DNA of 64,000 nt from Hypomesus transpacificus (lineage: Eukaryota; Chordata; Actinopteri; Osmeriformes; Osmeridae), in contig NC_061061.1 of NCBI RefSeq assembly GCF_021917145.1, positions 1,692,896 to 1,756,895 of the forward strand, given 5' to 3'. The translations under genes were made by a program, and so were the position numbers. The notes under the pieces are model-generated. The model saw nothing but the letters and a program-made list of their open reading frames with translations. It ran no database searches and was not told the origin of the DNA. This document shows positions 23,471 through 43,345 of this stretch, piece after piece. Numbering within the stretch: the first letter of the stretch is position 1; each line of letters starts with the position of its first letter.

Positions 23471-24190
23471 GCTGCTGGTGAGCAACTGTAATGGTAGCAG
23501 CTCTCTCCTCCTCTGGACTGAGTGACATTCCCTCCAGCAGGAGATCATCGTCAACCCCTGGGGCTGCTGGGCTTGGATCTGGTCCTTACTAATGAGACCT
23601 GACCTGGTTCTGTCTCTTCAGCTGTTTCAAACAGCCACAAGAGGGCGCTGTGTGATTTTATATCCTTCCAGTCTTCCAGACTCGTACAGTGAAAAACAGT
23701 TGGCAGAACAGTTAGTTGAACAGTTAGTGTTTGTCCATTACAAGGTATCCTGAAAACCCTAACGAATAACATGTATTTATGATTTAGTGTCAAAGATACT
23801 TTAATCTAGCATGGAAAATGCTCTTCCGTATTACAAAATATAGCTGTGTAATGATCCTGATCCTCTGATCTACTCTGCACAGTAGAGCAGAGTAGATCAG
23901 ACTACAGTACAGTAGAGTACAGGAGAGCAGAGCAGAACTGAGAGAACACAGATAACCCGCGTTGGGTCAAACCAAAACACACATCCCTCTTAGAAAAACA
24001 TACATTTTTAGATACACATAAACATAGATATGTGAAAATGTTTGTACACCAAAAATTCAATTTACATCTGTAATACACTTAAAAAAAAACACATTGAAAT
24101 ATGACCTTGACATCACATGATCAACCCCCCTTCCCAATTTGACCCACTTGACCTGGTCCTTGAGTACAATCCACTGTGTAATGTAGGGGA
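23471..24190. other. Intergenic, no gene recognised
   Basis: Unremarkable AT-rich sequence with a short AGAGTAGATCAG/ACAGTACAGTAG repeat near 23875-23935. Confidence 0.4.
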
Positions 24191-24204
24191 ACAACATTCC
24201 ACTG

Positions 24205-24335
24205 CTACACTGATGATGACCTAACATGCTGCTGATGATAACCTAACATGCTTCTGATGATGACCTAACATGCTTCTGATGATAACCTAACATGCTTCTG
24301 ATGATGACCTAACATGCTGCTGCTGATGACCTAAA
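24205..24335. repeat. 21-bp repeat, ~6 copies
   Basis: Unit CTGATGATGACCTAACATGC with a one-base spacer, immediately before the 25-bp array. Confidence 0.9.
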
Positions 24336-24339
24336 CCCC

Positions 24340-25380
24340 CATCCTCTCACCTCCCTGTCAGGCGAACCCTCTCACTTCCCTGTCAGGCTCACCCTCTCAC
24401 CTCCCTGTCAGGCTCACCCTCTCACCTCCCTGTCAGGCTCATCCTCTCACCTCCCTGTCAGGCTCACCCACTCACCTCCCTGTCAGGCTCACCCTCTTAC
24501 CTCCCTGTCAGACTCACCCTCTCACCTCCCTGTCAGGCTCACCCTCTCACTTCCTTGTCAGGCTCACCCTCTCACCTCCCTGTCAGACTCACCCTCTCAC
24601 CTCCCTGTCAGGCTCACCCTCTCACCTCCCTGTCAGGCTCACCCTCTCACTTCCCTGTCAGGCTCACCCTCTCACCTCCCTGTCAGGCTCACCCTCTCAC
24701 CTCCCTGTCAGGCTCATCCTCTCAGCTCCCTGTCAGGCTCACCCTCTCACCTCCCTGTCAGGCTCACCCTCTCACCTCCCTGTCAGGCTCACCCACTCAC
24801 CTCCCTGTCAGGCTCATCCTCTCACCTCCCTGTCAGGCTCACCCTCTCACCTCCCTGTCAGGCTCACCCTCTCACCTCCCTGTCAGGCTCATCCTCTCAC
24901 CTACCTGTCAGGCTCACCCACTCACCTCCCTGTCAGGCTCATCCTCTCACCTCCCTGTCAGACTCACCCTCTCACCTCCCTGTCAGGCTCACCCTCTCAC
25001 TTCCCTGTCAGGCTCACCCTCTCACCTCCCTGTCAGGCTCACCCTCTCACCTCCCTGTCAGGCTCACCCTCTCAATTCCCTGTCAGGCTCACCCTCTCAC
25101 CTCCCTGTCAGGCTCACCCTCTCACTTCCCTGTCAGGCTCACCCTCTCACCTCCCTGTCAGGCTCATCCTCTCACCTCCCTGTCAGGCTCACCCTCTCAC
25201 CCCCCTGTCAGGCTCACCCTCTCACTTCCCTGTCAGGCTCACCCTCTCACCTCCCTGTCAGGCTCACCCTCTCACTTCCCTGTCAGGCTCACCCTCTCAC
25301 CTCCCTGTCAGGCTCATCCTCTCACTTCCCTGTCAGGCTCACCCTCTCACCTCTCTGTCAGGCTCACCCTCTCACCTCAC
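24340..25380. repeat. 25-bp minisatellite, ~41 copies
   Basis: Unit CTCCCTGTCAGGCTCACCCT plus CTCAC. With period 25 the frame rotates through all three phases every 75 bp and no phase has a stop, producing the spurious 374-aa ORF at 24555-25679. Confidence 0.97.
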
Positions 25381-25604
25381 CTGACTGCCCCACAGAGCAG
25401 CTCCAGATGTACACGTGCTGTCTCACACTCTACCTATCTCACTCTCTACCTATCTCTCTCTCTGTCTATCTCTCTCTATCTCTCAATCTGTCTCTCCTTT
25501 TCTCTAGCTTTCCTTTTTTCTCTCCATCTCTCCTCTCTCTTCCTCTCTATTTTTCCTTCTCTGTCTCCTCTCTCTTCATCTCTATCTATCTGCTGAACGT
25601 GCCC

Positions 25605-26245
25605 AACTCCACCAGCAGGTGGAGCACAGACTTTCTCTCTGACAGGAAGCAGTGTGTTAAGCTGGGAACACAAGTCTGACTCCCGGTCCATCAGCACCGG
25701 ATCTCCTTAGGGCTGCATCCTTTCCCCTCTGTTCTTCTCCCTGTACACCAACAGCTGCATCTCCAGTTTGCGGACGACACTGCCCTCATTGGGCTCATCT
25801 CTGGTGGGGAAGAATCCGACTATAGGTGGGAAGCTGACTACCTGGTGATCTGGTGTAGCCAGAACAACCTAGAGCTAAATGCTTTAAAGACAGTGGAGAT
25901 GGTTGTGGATTTTAGAAAGAACACAGCCCTACAATCATTGAGTCCATCCCCACCTCCTCCATCACCATCTGGTACACTGCTGCCAAGGACAAGAGCAGAC
26001 TGCAGCATATCATCCGCACTGCTGAAAAGGTGATCGGCTGCAATCTGCCTACTCTCGAGGACCTGCACACCTCGAGGACCCTGAGGCGAGCGAAGATTGT
26101 GGCCAACTCCTCCCACCCTGGACAATCTCTGTTCCAGCCCTCTGGCAGAAGGCTGCGGTCCATCAGGACCAAAACCTCAGTTTCTTTCCATCTGCTACTG
26201 GCCTTTTCAACACGGCCAAGGACTCCCACTGACATTTAACTATTA
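25605..26245 (+). pseudogene. Degenerate L2-like LINE reverse transcriptase fragment
   Basis: Reverse-transcriptase signatures in order: STRWSTDFLSDRKQ, then ISTGSP followed by a stop (TAG where families have CAG) and GCILSPLFFSLYT, then FADDTALIGLISGG (catalytic Y/F-A-D-D box), and NNLELNALKTVEMVVDFRK. After a deletion comes the C-terminal CNLPTLEDLHTSRTLRRAKIV and SGRRLRSIRTKTS typical of fish L2-type LINEs. At least one frameshift (near 25677), one stop and a large internal deletion are present. No endonuclease domain remains, so it is a 5'-truncated dead copy. Confidence 0.9.
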
Positions 26246-26499
26246 TGTACTACAGATCCAGCCAACACCGATTGCACTATGCACAAGCCACCCTGTTCTC
26301 TTTTGCACCTTATTCTTATTTGTATATATATTTTATATTGAATTGTTAAAATTTTTAAGATTGTTTAGTTCTTAGAATCAGTTAGAATCTTGTACTTTTT
26401 ACTTTTATTTCAAGATCCGTATATGTTTGTGTTTGGCACCTTCCTGCTAAAGTAAATTCTGTGTTTGTGTAAAAACCTACATGGCAATTCAACCAAATT

Positions 26500-26720
26500 C
26501 TGATTCTGATCTTTACTTTTCTCTCCTTCCCTCTCCTTCTCTATCTCTCTCTCACACGCAATCTATTTGTTCCTCAATTTCTCTTTATCTTTCTGTCTTT
26601 CTATCACTCCTTTTTCTCTCCCTCTCTCCTTCTCTCTCTTTGTCCATCTCTTTCTTTTTCCCCTCTTTTTTCTCTCTCTATCAACTCTACTCTCTCTCTC
26701 CTTTCAACAGTAGCCTCTCC
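26500..26720. repeat. CT-rich simple sequence
   Basis: TCTCTCTC / TTTCTCTCCC-type low-complexity tract after the LINE relic. Confidence 0.8.
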
Positions 26721-26774
26721 CCCCATCCATGTGCTAGCTTTCCATTTCCTTTTTTGGTTAAATAATCTGCGATG

Positions 26775-26865
26775 TAAGAGGGAGGATAGTGGGGGAGAGA
26801 AGGGGGGAGGAGAGGGAAGGAGGAGAGGGGGTGAGCAGAGGGGGGGAGGAGAGGGGGGCCAGTAC
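26775..26865. repeat. G/A-rich simple sequence
   Basis: GGGGGAGAGAAGGGGGGAGG-type purine tract. Confidence 0.8.
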
Positions 26866-27090
26866 ATGTTACTGGCTCATGTACTTCATCATAGGCTAAC
26901 CCTGTACATGTTACTGGCTCATGGGTTAGGCTGACCCTAACCCTGTACTTCATCATGTTACTGGCTCATGGGTTAGGCTAACCCTAACCCTGTACTTCAT
27001 CGTGTTACTGGCTCATGGGTTAGGCTAACCCTAACCCTGTACTTCATCATGTTACTGGCTCATGGGTTAGGCTAACCCTAACCCTGTATT
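26866..27090. repeat. 47-bp minisatellite carrying telomere-like CCCTAACCC motifs
   Basis: About 4.5 copies of a unit containing GTTACTGGCTCATGGGTTAG and GCTAACCCTAACCCTGTACT. Two tandem CCCTAA hexamers occur per unit. Confidence 0.92.
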
Positions 27091-27324
27091 TCATCACTGG
27101 GATGAAACCCACCAGTCAGCATGAACACAAGTTTACTGTGTACACACACAAATATGCACACACACACCCATTCACACGTGTAGACATGTGAATGCACACA
27201 AACACCCACACACACTTGTAGACATCGGAATGCACACACACTCTCTCACTCACACCGCCCCGGGACGTTCATTGCCGGAGCGGTTCCTCAGGCCCTGGAC
27301 GGCTGGAACTACCGGAACCGAAAC

Positions 27325-28360
27325 ATCTGGACCAGGGGCCAGGGGAGAGGGGCCAGGGGAGAGGGACCAGGGGAGAGGGACCAGGGGAGAGGGGCCAGGG
27401 GAGAGGGACCAGGGGAGAGGGACCAGGGGAGAGGGACCAGGGGAGAGGGACCAGGGGAGAGGGGCCAGGGGAGAGGGACCAGAGGAAAGGGGCCAGGGGA
27501 GAGGGACCAGGGGCCAGAGGAGAGGGGCCAGGGGAGAGGGACCAGGGACCAGGGGAGAGGGGCCAGGGGAGAGGGACCAGGGGAGAGGGGCCAGGGGAGA
27601 GGGACCAGGGGCCAGGTGAAAGGGACCAGGGGAGAGGGACCAGGGGCCAGGGGAAAGGGACCAGGGGAGAGGGACCAGGGGCCAGGGGAAAGGGACCAGG
27701 GGAGAGGGGCCAGGGGAGAGGGACCAGGGGAGAGGGGCCAGGGGAGAGGGACCAGGGGGAGAGGGGCCAGGGTAGAGGGACCAGGGGAGAGGGGCCAGGG
27801 GAGAGGGACCAGGGGAGAGGGGCCAGGGGGAGAGGGACCAGGGGAGAGGGGCCAGGGGAGAGGGGCCAGGGGAGAGGGACCAGGGGAGAGGGGCCAGGGG
27901 AGAGGGACCAGGGGAGAGGGGCCAGGGTAGAGGGACCAGGGGAGAGGGGCCCAGGGGAGAGGGGCCAGGGGAGAGGGACCAGGGTAGAGGGACCAGGGGA
28001 GAGGGACCAGGGTAGAGGGACCAGGGGAGAGGGGCCAGGGGAGAGGGGCCAGGGGAGAGGGACCAGGGGAGAGGGGCCAGGGGAGAGGGACCAGAGGAGA
28101 GGGACCAGGGGAGAGGGGCCAGGGGAGAGGGACCAGGGGCCAGGGGAGAGGGACCAGGGGCCAGGGGAGAGGGACCAGGGGAGAGGGGCCAGGGGAGAGG
28201 GGCCAGGGGAGAGGGGCCAGGGGAGAGGGACCAGGGGCCAGGGGAGAGGGACCAGGGGCCAGGGGAGAGGGACCAGGGGAGAGGGGCCAGGGGAGAGGGG
28301 CCAGGGGAGAGGGGCCAGGGGAGAGGGGCCAGGGGAGAGGGACCAGAGCCTTCTGGACCT
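27325..28360. repeat. 15-bp AGGGGAGAGGGACC/GCC minisatellite, ~1 kb
   Basis: Units GGGACCAGGGGAGAG or GGGCCAGGGGAGAG with occasional short GGGCC inserts. Strongly G-rich on the plus strand (quadruplex-capable). Open frames of 360-386 aa on the minus strand are artefacts. Confidence 0.96.
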
Positions 28361-28544
28361 GCTGAACACCACTGAGGGCCAGGGACCGACACACACACAA
28401 TGCTGGACACTTTACATTTTGATTTTTAATGAGACTTAATCAACACATATAACTGGACATAGTAATAGAATTGACTTTAAACTGATTCAAATTACATTTT
28501 CCATCTTGTAGATGGAACAGCATCTTTAGTTAAATCAAACAAAT

Positions 28545-28966
28545 GGTAAATGGACTGCATTTATATAGCGCAATTTTTACCTTAGCGGCACTCAAAGCGC
28601 TTTACATTTTTTCCTCTCATTCACCCATTCATACTCACACTCAAACATACCGACGGCAGCGAGCTGCCATGCACGGCACCGGCCTGCCCGTTGGGAGCAA
28701 CTTGGGCTTCAGAGTTTTGCTCAAGGATACTTCGGCACATGACGTAGGAGGAGTCGGGGATCAAACCGCCAAGTTTGTGATGAACAGACGACCCTCTGTA
28801 CCCCCTGAGCCACGACCCTCTGTACCCCCTGAGCCACGACCCTCTGTACCCCCTGAGCCACGACCCTCTGTACCCCCTGAGCCACGACCCTCTGTACCCC
28901 CTGAGCCACGACCCTCTGTACCCCCTGAGCCACGACCCTCTGTACCCCCTGAGCCACAGCAGCCCC
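28545..28966 (-). mobile_element. tRNA-derived SINE (family C) whose A box is tandemly amplified
   Basis: Minus-strand order: A box (TGGCTCAGGGGGTACAGAGG), B box (GGCGGTTTGATCCCCGACTC), a GAGCAAAACTCTGAAG body, and tail CGCTTTGAGTGCCGCTAAGG...GCGCTATATAAATGCAGTCC, a common teleost SINE layout. The head (28789-28966) is a 24-bp array. Confidence 0.88.
28789..28966. repeat. 24-bp array of the SINE A-box head, ~7.5 copies
   Basis: Unit CGACCCTCTGTACCCCCTGA plus GCCA; its complement is the Pol III A-box region of the adjoining SINE. Copies are essentially identical. Confidence 0.95.
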
Positions 28967-29125
28967 ACAACTAAAGAATATCGTCCCTCTGACTCGCCAG
29001 CATCAAAGCTCAAATAATCATAAAGGCACTTTTATAATTTTCATATATTGTGTGCCGACCAACAACAATAAAAAACATTTGCGACACTCAAAATCAAAAT
29101 GTGTCTTTGGTGTTTTTGTGCATCA

Positions 29126-37571
<8,446 letters not shown>

Positions 37572-37604
37572 CTGAAAGAGAGGAAGGGGGGGGGGGGGGG
37601 TCAT

Positions 37605-38080
37605 GTCAGTTCTGAGAGAGAGCGTACAAACAGAGTCAGTTCAGCTGAGAGAGAGTACAAACAGAGTCAGTTCAGCTGAGAGAGAGTACAAACAGAGTCA
37701 GTTCAGCTGAGAGAGAGTACAAACAGAGTCAGTTCAGCTGAGAGAGAGTACAAACAGAGTCAGTTCAGCTGAGAGAGAGTACAAACAGAGTCAGTTCAGC
37801 TGAGAGAGAGTACAAACAGAGTCAGTTCAGCTGAGAGAGAGTACCAACAGAGTCAGTTCAGCTGAGAGAGAGAGTACAAACAGAGTCAGTTCAGCTGAGA
37901 GAGAGAGTACAAACAGAGTCAGTTCAGCTGAGAGAGAGTACAAACAGAGTCAGTTCAGCTGAGAGAGAGTACAAACAGAGTCAGTTCAGCTGAGAGAGAG
38001 TACAAACAGAGTCAGTTCAGCTGAGAGAGAGTACAAACAGAGTCAGTTCAGCTGAGAGAGAGGAGTACAAACAGAGTCAG
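37605..38080. repeat. 29-bp array upstream of the first fhl3 coding exon, ~16 copies
   Basis: Unit GAGAGAGTACAAACAGAGTC plus AGTTCAGCT; some copies have 2 extra bases. On the minus strand each unit holds CTCTCTCAG and a branch-point-like CTGAACTGAC. It ends ~30 bp upstream of the acceptor at 37572-37574. Confidence 0.94.
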
Positions 38081-38615
38081 TTTGGACTGCAAAACGGGGG
38101 AGGGGGGTCATTGTGACGTCTAGTCCTGAGATACAAGGAGTTAAAACAAAATCAACTAGAGAGGGTAGGGTGTGTTGCTTGCATCGGTTGCAGATGGGTC
38201 CGTTTATTATGAAACAAGTTATTCTAACGACGTTGTCACCAGCAGTGTTTTTCAGATGGAATCGCGATTCAAACAGTACCATCTGCTAACTGAAAATATG
38301 CCCCAAACACGTAAATAAGCTTGATATTTATTTAGGGGGAAATGGCTAATTCAAAAGAAGTTTGCTGGAAGCGATCATTGTCAGTAAAAAAGCCAAAAGC
38401 GACCATTTGGTCTCAGTCTACAGCCCTGCGTGGAGAAGCTGAATTGTGCTACTAGCAAGCTAGCCTACTATAGCTCTGTTGGTAGCCAAACTTCACTGAA
38501 TGTGCCAGAAATGAAAAACATTTCTTTTGACATAAAGTTTAGCCTGTGGCATTGAAGACAGCGACGCACCACACAAACCTGAGTTGAAATACATTATTTA
38601 ATGTGACATTACTTA
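38081..38615. other. No gene or repeat recognised
   Basis: AT-rich unique-looking sequence. It may hold the fhl3 promoter or 5' exon, but nothing decisive is visible. Confidence 0.4.
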
Positions 38616-38617
38616 CT

Positions 38618-38772
38618 GTACATTTAGTTATTTAGCAGACACTCTTATCCAGAGCGTAAAGTACAGGGACATTCCCCCAAGGCAAGTAGGGTGAAGTGTC
38701 TTGCCGGGAATCGAACTGGCGACCTTCAGATTACTAGCCCGATTCCCTAACCGCTCAGCCACCTGACTCTAC
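38618..38772 (-). mobile_element. tRNA-derived SINE (family B), minus orientation, 5' shortened
   Basis: Minus-strand A box (TGGCTGAGCGGTTAGGGAAT), B box (CAGTTCGATTCCCGG), CACTTCACCCTACTTGCC body and tail ending GCTAAATAACTAAATGT. Close relative of 52639-52826. Confidence 0.9.
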
Positions 38773-39160
38773 TGTACATGCAAGTCTTGAATTGCTTAAA
38801 TGTATGAAGCTACTAGTAGTACACCACGGCACGATACGATACTTGCTGTGCGACAGTCTTAACATATTTATGCATGTCGTATCTATGCGTCGTTGCTAAC
38901 GGAGTACACTGTTGAGTAAACTTTGTTGACACAAGGCACTTTTTGCGACAAAAACGTTGTAACCTCCTAAACTGTGCAATGGAATGTAAATAAAAATACA
39001 AGCAACTAAATCGGGACCAAGACTAAACTTTTGACACCAACGTTGTCTATGTAGTGCAAATATTGACGGATCCTAAGGGGTGGGAAAAGAATAATAATAT
39101 ATATGTGAGAGAACAATGGTTGTGCTCACCGATGGCGTGAGCACACCCAATGAGTCAGGA
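38773..39160. other. No gene recognised
   Basis: AT-rich sequence with no coding or repeat signal. Confidence 0.4.
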
Positions 39161-39164
39161 CTGT

Positions 39165-39240
39165 AGAGGGAGACTGGGGGAGGCAGGGGGAGGCAGGGGG
39201 AGACTGGGGGAGACTGGGGGAGGCAGGGGGAAGGCTGGGA
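39165..39240. repeat. GGGGGAGGCA / GGGGGAGACT repeat
   Basis: Ten-bp units, about 7 copies. Confidence 0.85.
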
Positions 39241-39479
39241 GGGGAACAAGAAAGAATGAGTCTTGAGAACAGGAGTGACACTATAAAACGGCTGTTAACT
39301 TTTATAGCTGCTGGATGAAAGTGAGACACAGAGAGAGATTGATAAGAGCTCCTCCCTAGTTTCAAGTTCATTACTGTCTGTAACAGTAATCATTCATTAT
39401 CATTCTGCTCCTTTTGCCCCTCCATAGTTGGGGTTAGGGTTAGTGGTCTGTCCACTTATTAACAACCTACCAACCCTGT

Positions 39480-40160
39480 AGACACAACCGGTACACCACC
39501 TGTAGACAGAACCTGTACACACCACCTTTACACCACCTTTACACCATCTGTACACACCACCTGTACACCACCTGTACACCACCTTTACACCACCTTTACA
39601 CCACCTGTAAACCATCTGTACACCACCTGTGCACATCACCTGTACACCACGTGTACACCCCCTGTACACCATCTGTACACCACCTGTACACCACCTGTAC
39701 ACCACCTTTACACCACCTTTACACCACCTGTAAACCATCTGTACACCACCTGTGCACATCACCTGTACACCACGTGTACACCCCCTGTACACCATCTGTA
39801 CACCACCTGTACACCACCTGTACACCACCTGAACACCACCTTTACACCACCTGTAAACCATCTGTACACCACCTGTACACCACCTTTACACCACCTTTAC
39901 ACCACCTGTAAACCATCTGTACACCATCTGTACACCACCTGTACACCACCTTTACACCACCTGTACACCACCTTTACACCACCTTTACACCACCTGTAAA
40001 CCATCTGTACACCATCTGTACACCACGTGTACACGTTACCTGTACACACCACCTTTACACCACCTGTACACCACCTGTATACCACCTGTACAAACCACTT
40101 GTACACCACTTGTACACCACCTGTACACGTCACCTGTACACCACCTGTACACCATCGTGT
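39480..40160. repeat. 11-12-bp TACACCACCTG minisatellite
   Basis: Units TACACCACCTT/TACACCACCTG/TAAACCATCTG with a ~125-bp higher-order period near 39590-39850. The Cys/Val-rich minus-strand ORFs are artefacts. Confidence 0.94.
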
Positions 40161-40324
40161 ACAGGCCTCTGCCAGTTCCTCTGTGCCAGACAGGCCTCTC
40201 CCAGTCAGACAGACAGACAGACAGACAGTTTAAGCTGCTGATGAAACAGCACTCAGGGCTGATTCACTGCTGTTAGCCCCACAGCACTGGTGTACAGTAC
40301 ATGAGATGATTCACTGCTGTTAGC

Positions 40325-40707
40325 ACCACAGCCAGTCAGCAGTAATGTTAGCACCACAGCCAGGCAGCAGTAATGTTAGCACCACAGCCAGTCAGCAGTA
40401 ATGTTAGCACCACAGCCAGGCAGCAGTAATGTTAGCACCACAGCCAGGCAGCAGTAATGTTAGCACCACAGCCAGTCAGCAGTAATGTTAGCACCACAGC
40501 CAGGCAGCAGTAATGTTAGCACCACAGCCAGTCAGCAGTAATGTTAGCACCACAGCCAGGCAGCAGTAATGTTAGCACCACAGCCAGGCAGCAGTAATGT
40601 TAGCACCACAGCCAGGCAGCAGTAATGTTAGCACCACAGCCAGGCAGCAGTAATGTTAGCACCACAGCCAGGCAGCAGTAATGTTAGCACCACAGCCAGG
40701 CAGCAGT
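40325..40707. repeat. 28-bp minisatellite, ~13 copies
   Basis: Unit AGCACCACAGCCAGGCAGCA plus GTAATGTT with a GG/GT variant pattern. Confidence 0.95.
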
Positions 40708-41040
40708 ACAGTACGTGAGCTATCCGAACACACTGAAGGAGGAGGGCTTGTTCTGGGACATGGAAGGCCTCACGCAGGGTCCTGGAGATGTGCCGGGCTG
40801 AGGACCAGCTCTGGCCGGCTCTTGGCCGCTCTCTGAACTGCAGGGTGGATTTATGGTCTCTGGAGAGGAGAGTTGTAGCTCTGACCATCCGGACGGCAAT
40901 CAGTTAAGATTAGGTAGCAGGCTGCTTGCGATGGCTGCAAGGGAAGTTCACATGAGGGAATGTGCCACAGCCGCTAGGTAAACACACCCAAGAGGACAGG
41001 ATCTGTTCTGCGGCTGTCAGAGCACATGAGCTGGAGCAGG
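40708..41040. other. Unclassified non-repetitive segment
   Basis: Higher-complexity sequence flanked by arrays. A minus-strand frame (about 40735-40888) reads through with arginine/serine-rich residues but matches no family I know. Could be an unrecognised exon or a conserved non-coding block. Confidence 0.3.
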
Positions 41041-41275
41041 TCAGGGAGGGGGAGGAGGAAAGGGGAGGAAGGAGGGGGAGGAAGGAGGGGGAGGAAGGAG
41101 GGGGAGGTGGCAGGGTGAAGAGGGAGGGGGAGGAGGGAAGGAGGGTGGGGGAGGGAGGGTGGGTGAGGGGGAAGGGGGAGGAGGATGGGGAGGAGAGAGG
41201 GGTAAGGGGGAGGAGGGAGGGGGAGGAAGGAGGGAAGGTGGGCGGGTGAGGAGGGAGGGTGAGGGAGGATAGTAT
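41041..41275. repeat. GGGGGAGGAAGGAG purine array
   Basis: Low-complexity G/A-rich tract of ~230 bp. Confidence 0.92.
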
Positions 41276-41309
41276 TCAACCACCTCTATCACATTCCTCC
41301 TCCCCCCAG

Positions 41310-41710
41310 GCCCTGGCCCTCCGTTCCCATGGGCAGCTAGCTGACGTCAGTGTGCGACCCAGGACCCTGGCAATCACACAGTACCCAGTCCCCCCTCCCC
41401 AAACCACCCCTCCTCCCCCAGCCACACACCCCACACCCCAACCATTTCCACCCCTACCCCTTCCCCTCCTCCCAGAGAGACAAGAGGGCCCTTCGTCCTC
41501 TCAAGGACAATGACCCTGGAACAGTGTTTACAACTTCCTGTCTCTGAGTAGGGCTCCTCTGATATGATACCGTCCTCCCTCCTTCTCTGCTATCTCTCTC
41601 CCTCTCTGTCTTCCTCCCTATCTCCCTGTCTCTCTCTTAATCTGTGCTCTCTCTATCCTCAGGGAGGTTCCTCAGCCTGAAGAGGATCCCGGTGTGATAG
41701 TCTGATGTAG
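41310..41710 (+). other. Possible exon-like blocks of an unidentified plus-strand gene
   Basis: Block 1 (after CCTCCCCCCAG at ~41310) is open through a Pro-rich stretch. Block 2 starts after CTCCCAG (~41475) and reads RDKRALRPLKDNDPGT. Block 3 follows TATCCTCAG (~41662) and ends RFLSLKRIPV-stop or EVPQPEEDPGVIV-stop depending on phase. The acceptors look reasonable but donors are weak and no homolog is recognised. Confidence 0.2.
41342..41349. promoter_or_regulatory. Consensus CRE palindrome TGACGTCA
   Basis: Perfect 8-bp CREB/ATF site within a short high-complexity block (41310-41385). No adjacent start codon was established, so its relevance is uncertain. Confidence 0.3.
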
Positions 41711-42016
41711 AGAACACCAGACTGCAGCACCCGCACACACATCACACTAAGTGGATTCTAAGAAACCTCCTGGTTCCTTTAACTCCTTCTGACTTGTTGT
41801 TTGATAAGAAGCAGACAGCAGAGCACCATGGAGACCCTGAGCTCCTGCCCTAACTCCCCTCGCTCCGCCTCACATGGACCGGAGGCACCCCCCACTGTGT
41901 TACGCCTTTTTCTGGCCAGCGCCCAATGAGAAGGCCTGCTTGGCAGATTGGTGGCCAATGAGAAGGCCAGTTAACAGATGAGTGTTTGGGAAGAGAGAGA
42001 GAGAGAGAGGGGGAGA

Positions 42017-42600
42017 CAGCACACAGCACACAGCACACAGCACACAGCACACAGCACACAGCACACAGCACTGAGCACACAGCACACAGCACACAGCACA
42101 CAGCACACAGCACACAGCACACAGCACACAGCACACAGCACACAGCACACAGCACTGAGCACACAGCACACAGCACACAGCACACAGCACACAGCACACA
42201 CCACACAGCACACAGCACACAGCACACAGCACACAGCACACACCACACAGCACACAGCACACAGCACACAGCACACAGCACACAGCACACAGCACACAGC
42301 ACACAGCACACAGCACACAGCACACAGCACACAGCACTGAGCACACAGCACACAGCACACAGCACACAGCACACAGCACACAGCACACAGCACACAGCAC
42401 ACAGCACACAGCACACAGCACTAACCACACAGCACACAGCACACAGCACACAGCACACAGCACACAGCACACAGCACACAGCACAGAGCACACAGCACAC
42501 AGCACACAGCACACAGCACACAGCACACAGCACACAGCACACAGCACACACCACACAGCACACAGCACACAGCACACAGCACTAACCACACAGCACACCG
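42017..42600. repeat. 7-bp ACACAGC array, ~580 bp
   Basis: Heptamer repeats with rare ACTGAGC/ACTAACC/ACACACC variants. Open in all frames on both strands, hence several spurious 120-241 aa ORFs. Confidence 0.97.
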
Positions 42601-42899
42601 AGCAGGCCAGCCAGCTAGCAGACCCTGACAGCTGCTAGCTGTCGCTCAGGCAGTCAACACTCTAGCACCATTGAGTCTAGAGGTTACCAAGATGGCCAAC
42701 ACATCAACAATGAAGAGAGAGACAAAGAGAGGGGGAGATGATGGTGATGCTGCCGTTTCATGGGGTCACGTTGAGCAATCTGAGCCACAGTTTACGTTCC
42801 AATGGGTTGAACAGCTTCTGATTGGCTGCTGTTGGTAAACAGAAGAAGGCTGACATTCTTTGCAGCGTCGTAGGAGAAAACCCTGGTACACACACACAG
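42601..42899. other. No feature recognised
   Basis: Non-repetitive sequence; nothing supported. Confidence 0.3.
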
Positions 42900-43215
42900 A
42901 TATTTACATTTATTCATTTAGCAGACGCTTTTATCCAAAGCGACTTCCAAGAGAGAGCTTTACAAAGTGCATAAGTCACTGATAGTAATAACAAGATTGA
43001 CATTGCAGGTAGCCAAAACATGAAGCACATATTGTGAACAACCAAAAATAAGTGCCAAAGGGAAGAACCATAAGAGCATGTAGTTAAACAAGTTACAATT
43101 AAACAACATGAGTCGCTATAAGTGCAAGTGTACCTGTAGAAAAGCAAGCAACAGTAAAAAATAAAACATTTCGCAGAGTACAACAATTTCAATCAGTTAC
43201 CACTAACCAACAAGA
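42900..43215. mobile_element. Dispersed fish repeat (family D), copy 3
   Basis: From ACATTTATTCATTTAGCAGA to the CAGTTACCACTAACCAACAA end; clearly homologous to 10467-10790 with small indels. Confidence 0.85.
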
Positions 43216-43234
43216 GCAAGTCTAACACACGCTA

Positions 43235-43254
43235 ACACACACACCCACACTCGT

Positions 43255-43293
<39 letters not shown>

Positions 43294-43345
43294 CTCCAAC
43301 ACACACCCACACACACTCTCTAACACACACACAAACACCAACACA
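43235..43345. repeat. (CA)n microsatellite
   Basis: ACACACAC tracts with CTCTAACACA interruptions. Confidence 0.93.

Noticed and set aside
24555-25679. 374-aa plus-strand ORF
   Set aside because: 25-bp array cycling through all phases; its tail runs into a LINE relic by chance.
25838-26125. Functional reverse transcriptase gene
   Set aside because: Stop in place of the conserved Gln after TGSP, a frameshift and an internal deletion; only a LINE relic.
27250-28410. Three overlapping minus-strand ORFs of 360-386 aa (SPGPSPLAPLPW repeats)
   Set aside because: All three frames are open at once over a 15-bp minisatellite, the hallmark of a repeat artefact rather than a collagen-like gene.
38700-38772. 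tRNA gene on the minus strand (A and B boxes present)
   Set aside because: Part of a SINE with a conserved tail and a second copy at 52639; the cloverleaf is not maintained. Same for the heads at 12418-12612 and 28545-28800.
41978-42585. Long ORFs on both strands over the ACACAGC heptamer
   Set aside because: Pure 7-bp microsatellite; all six frames are open for long distances.
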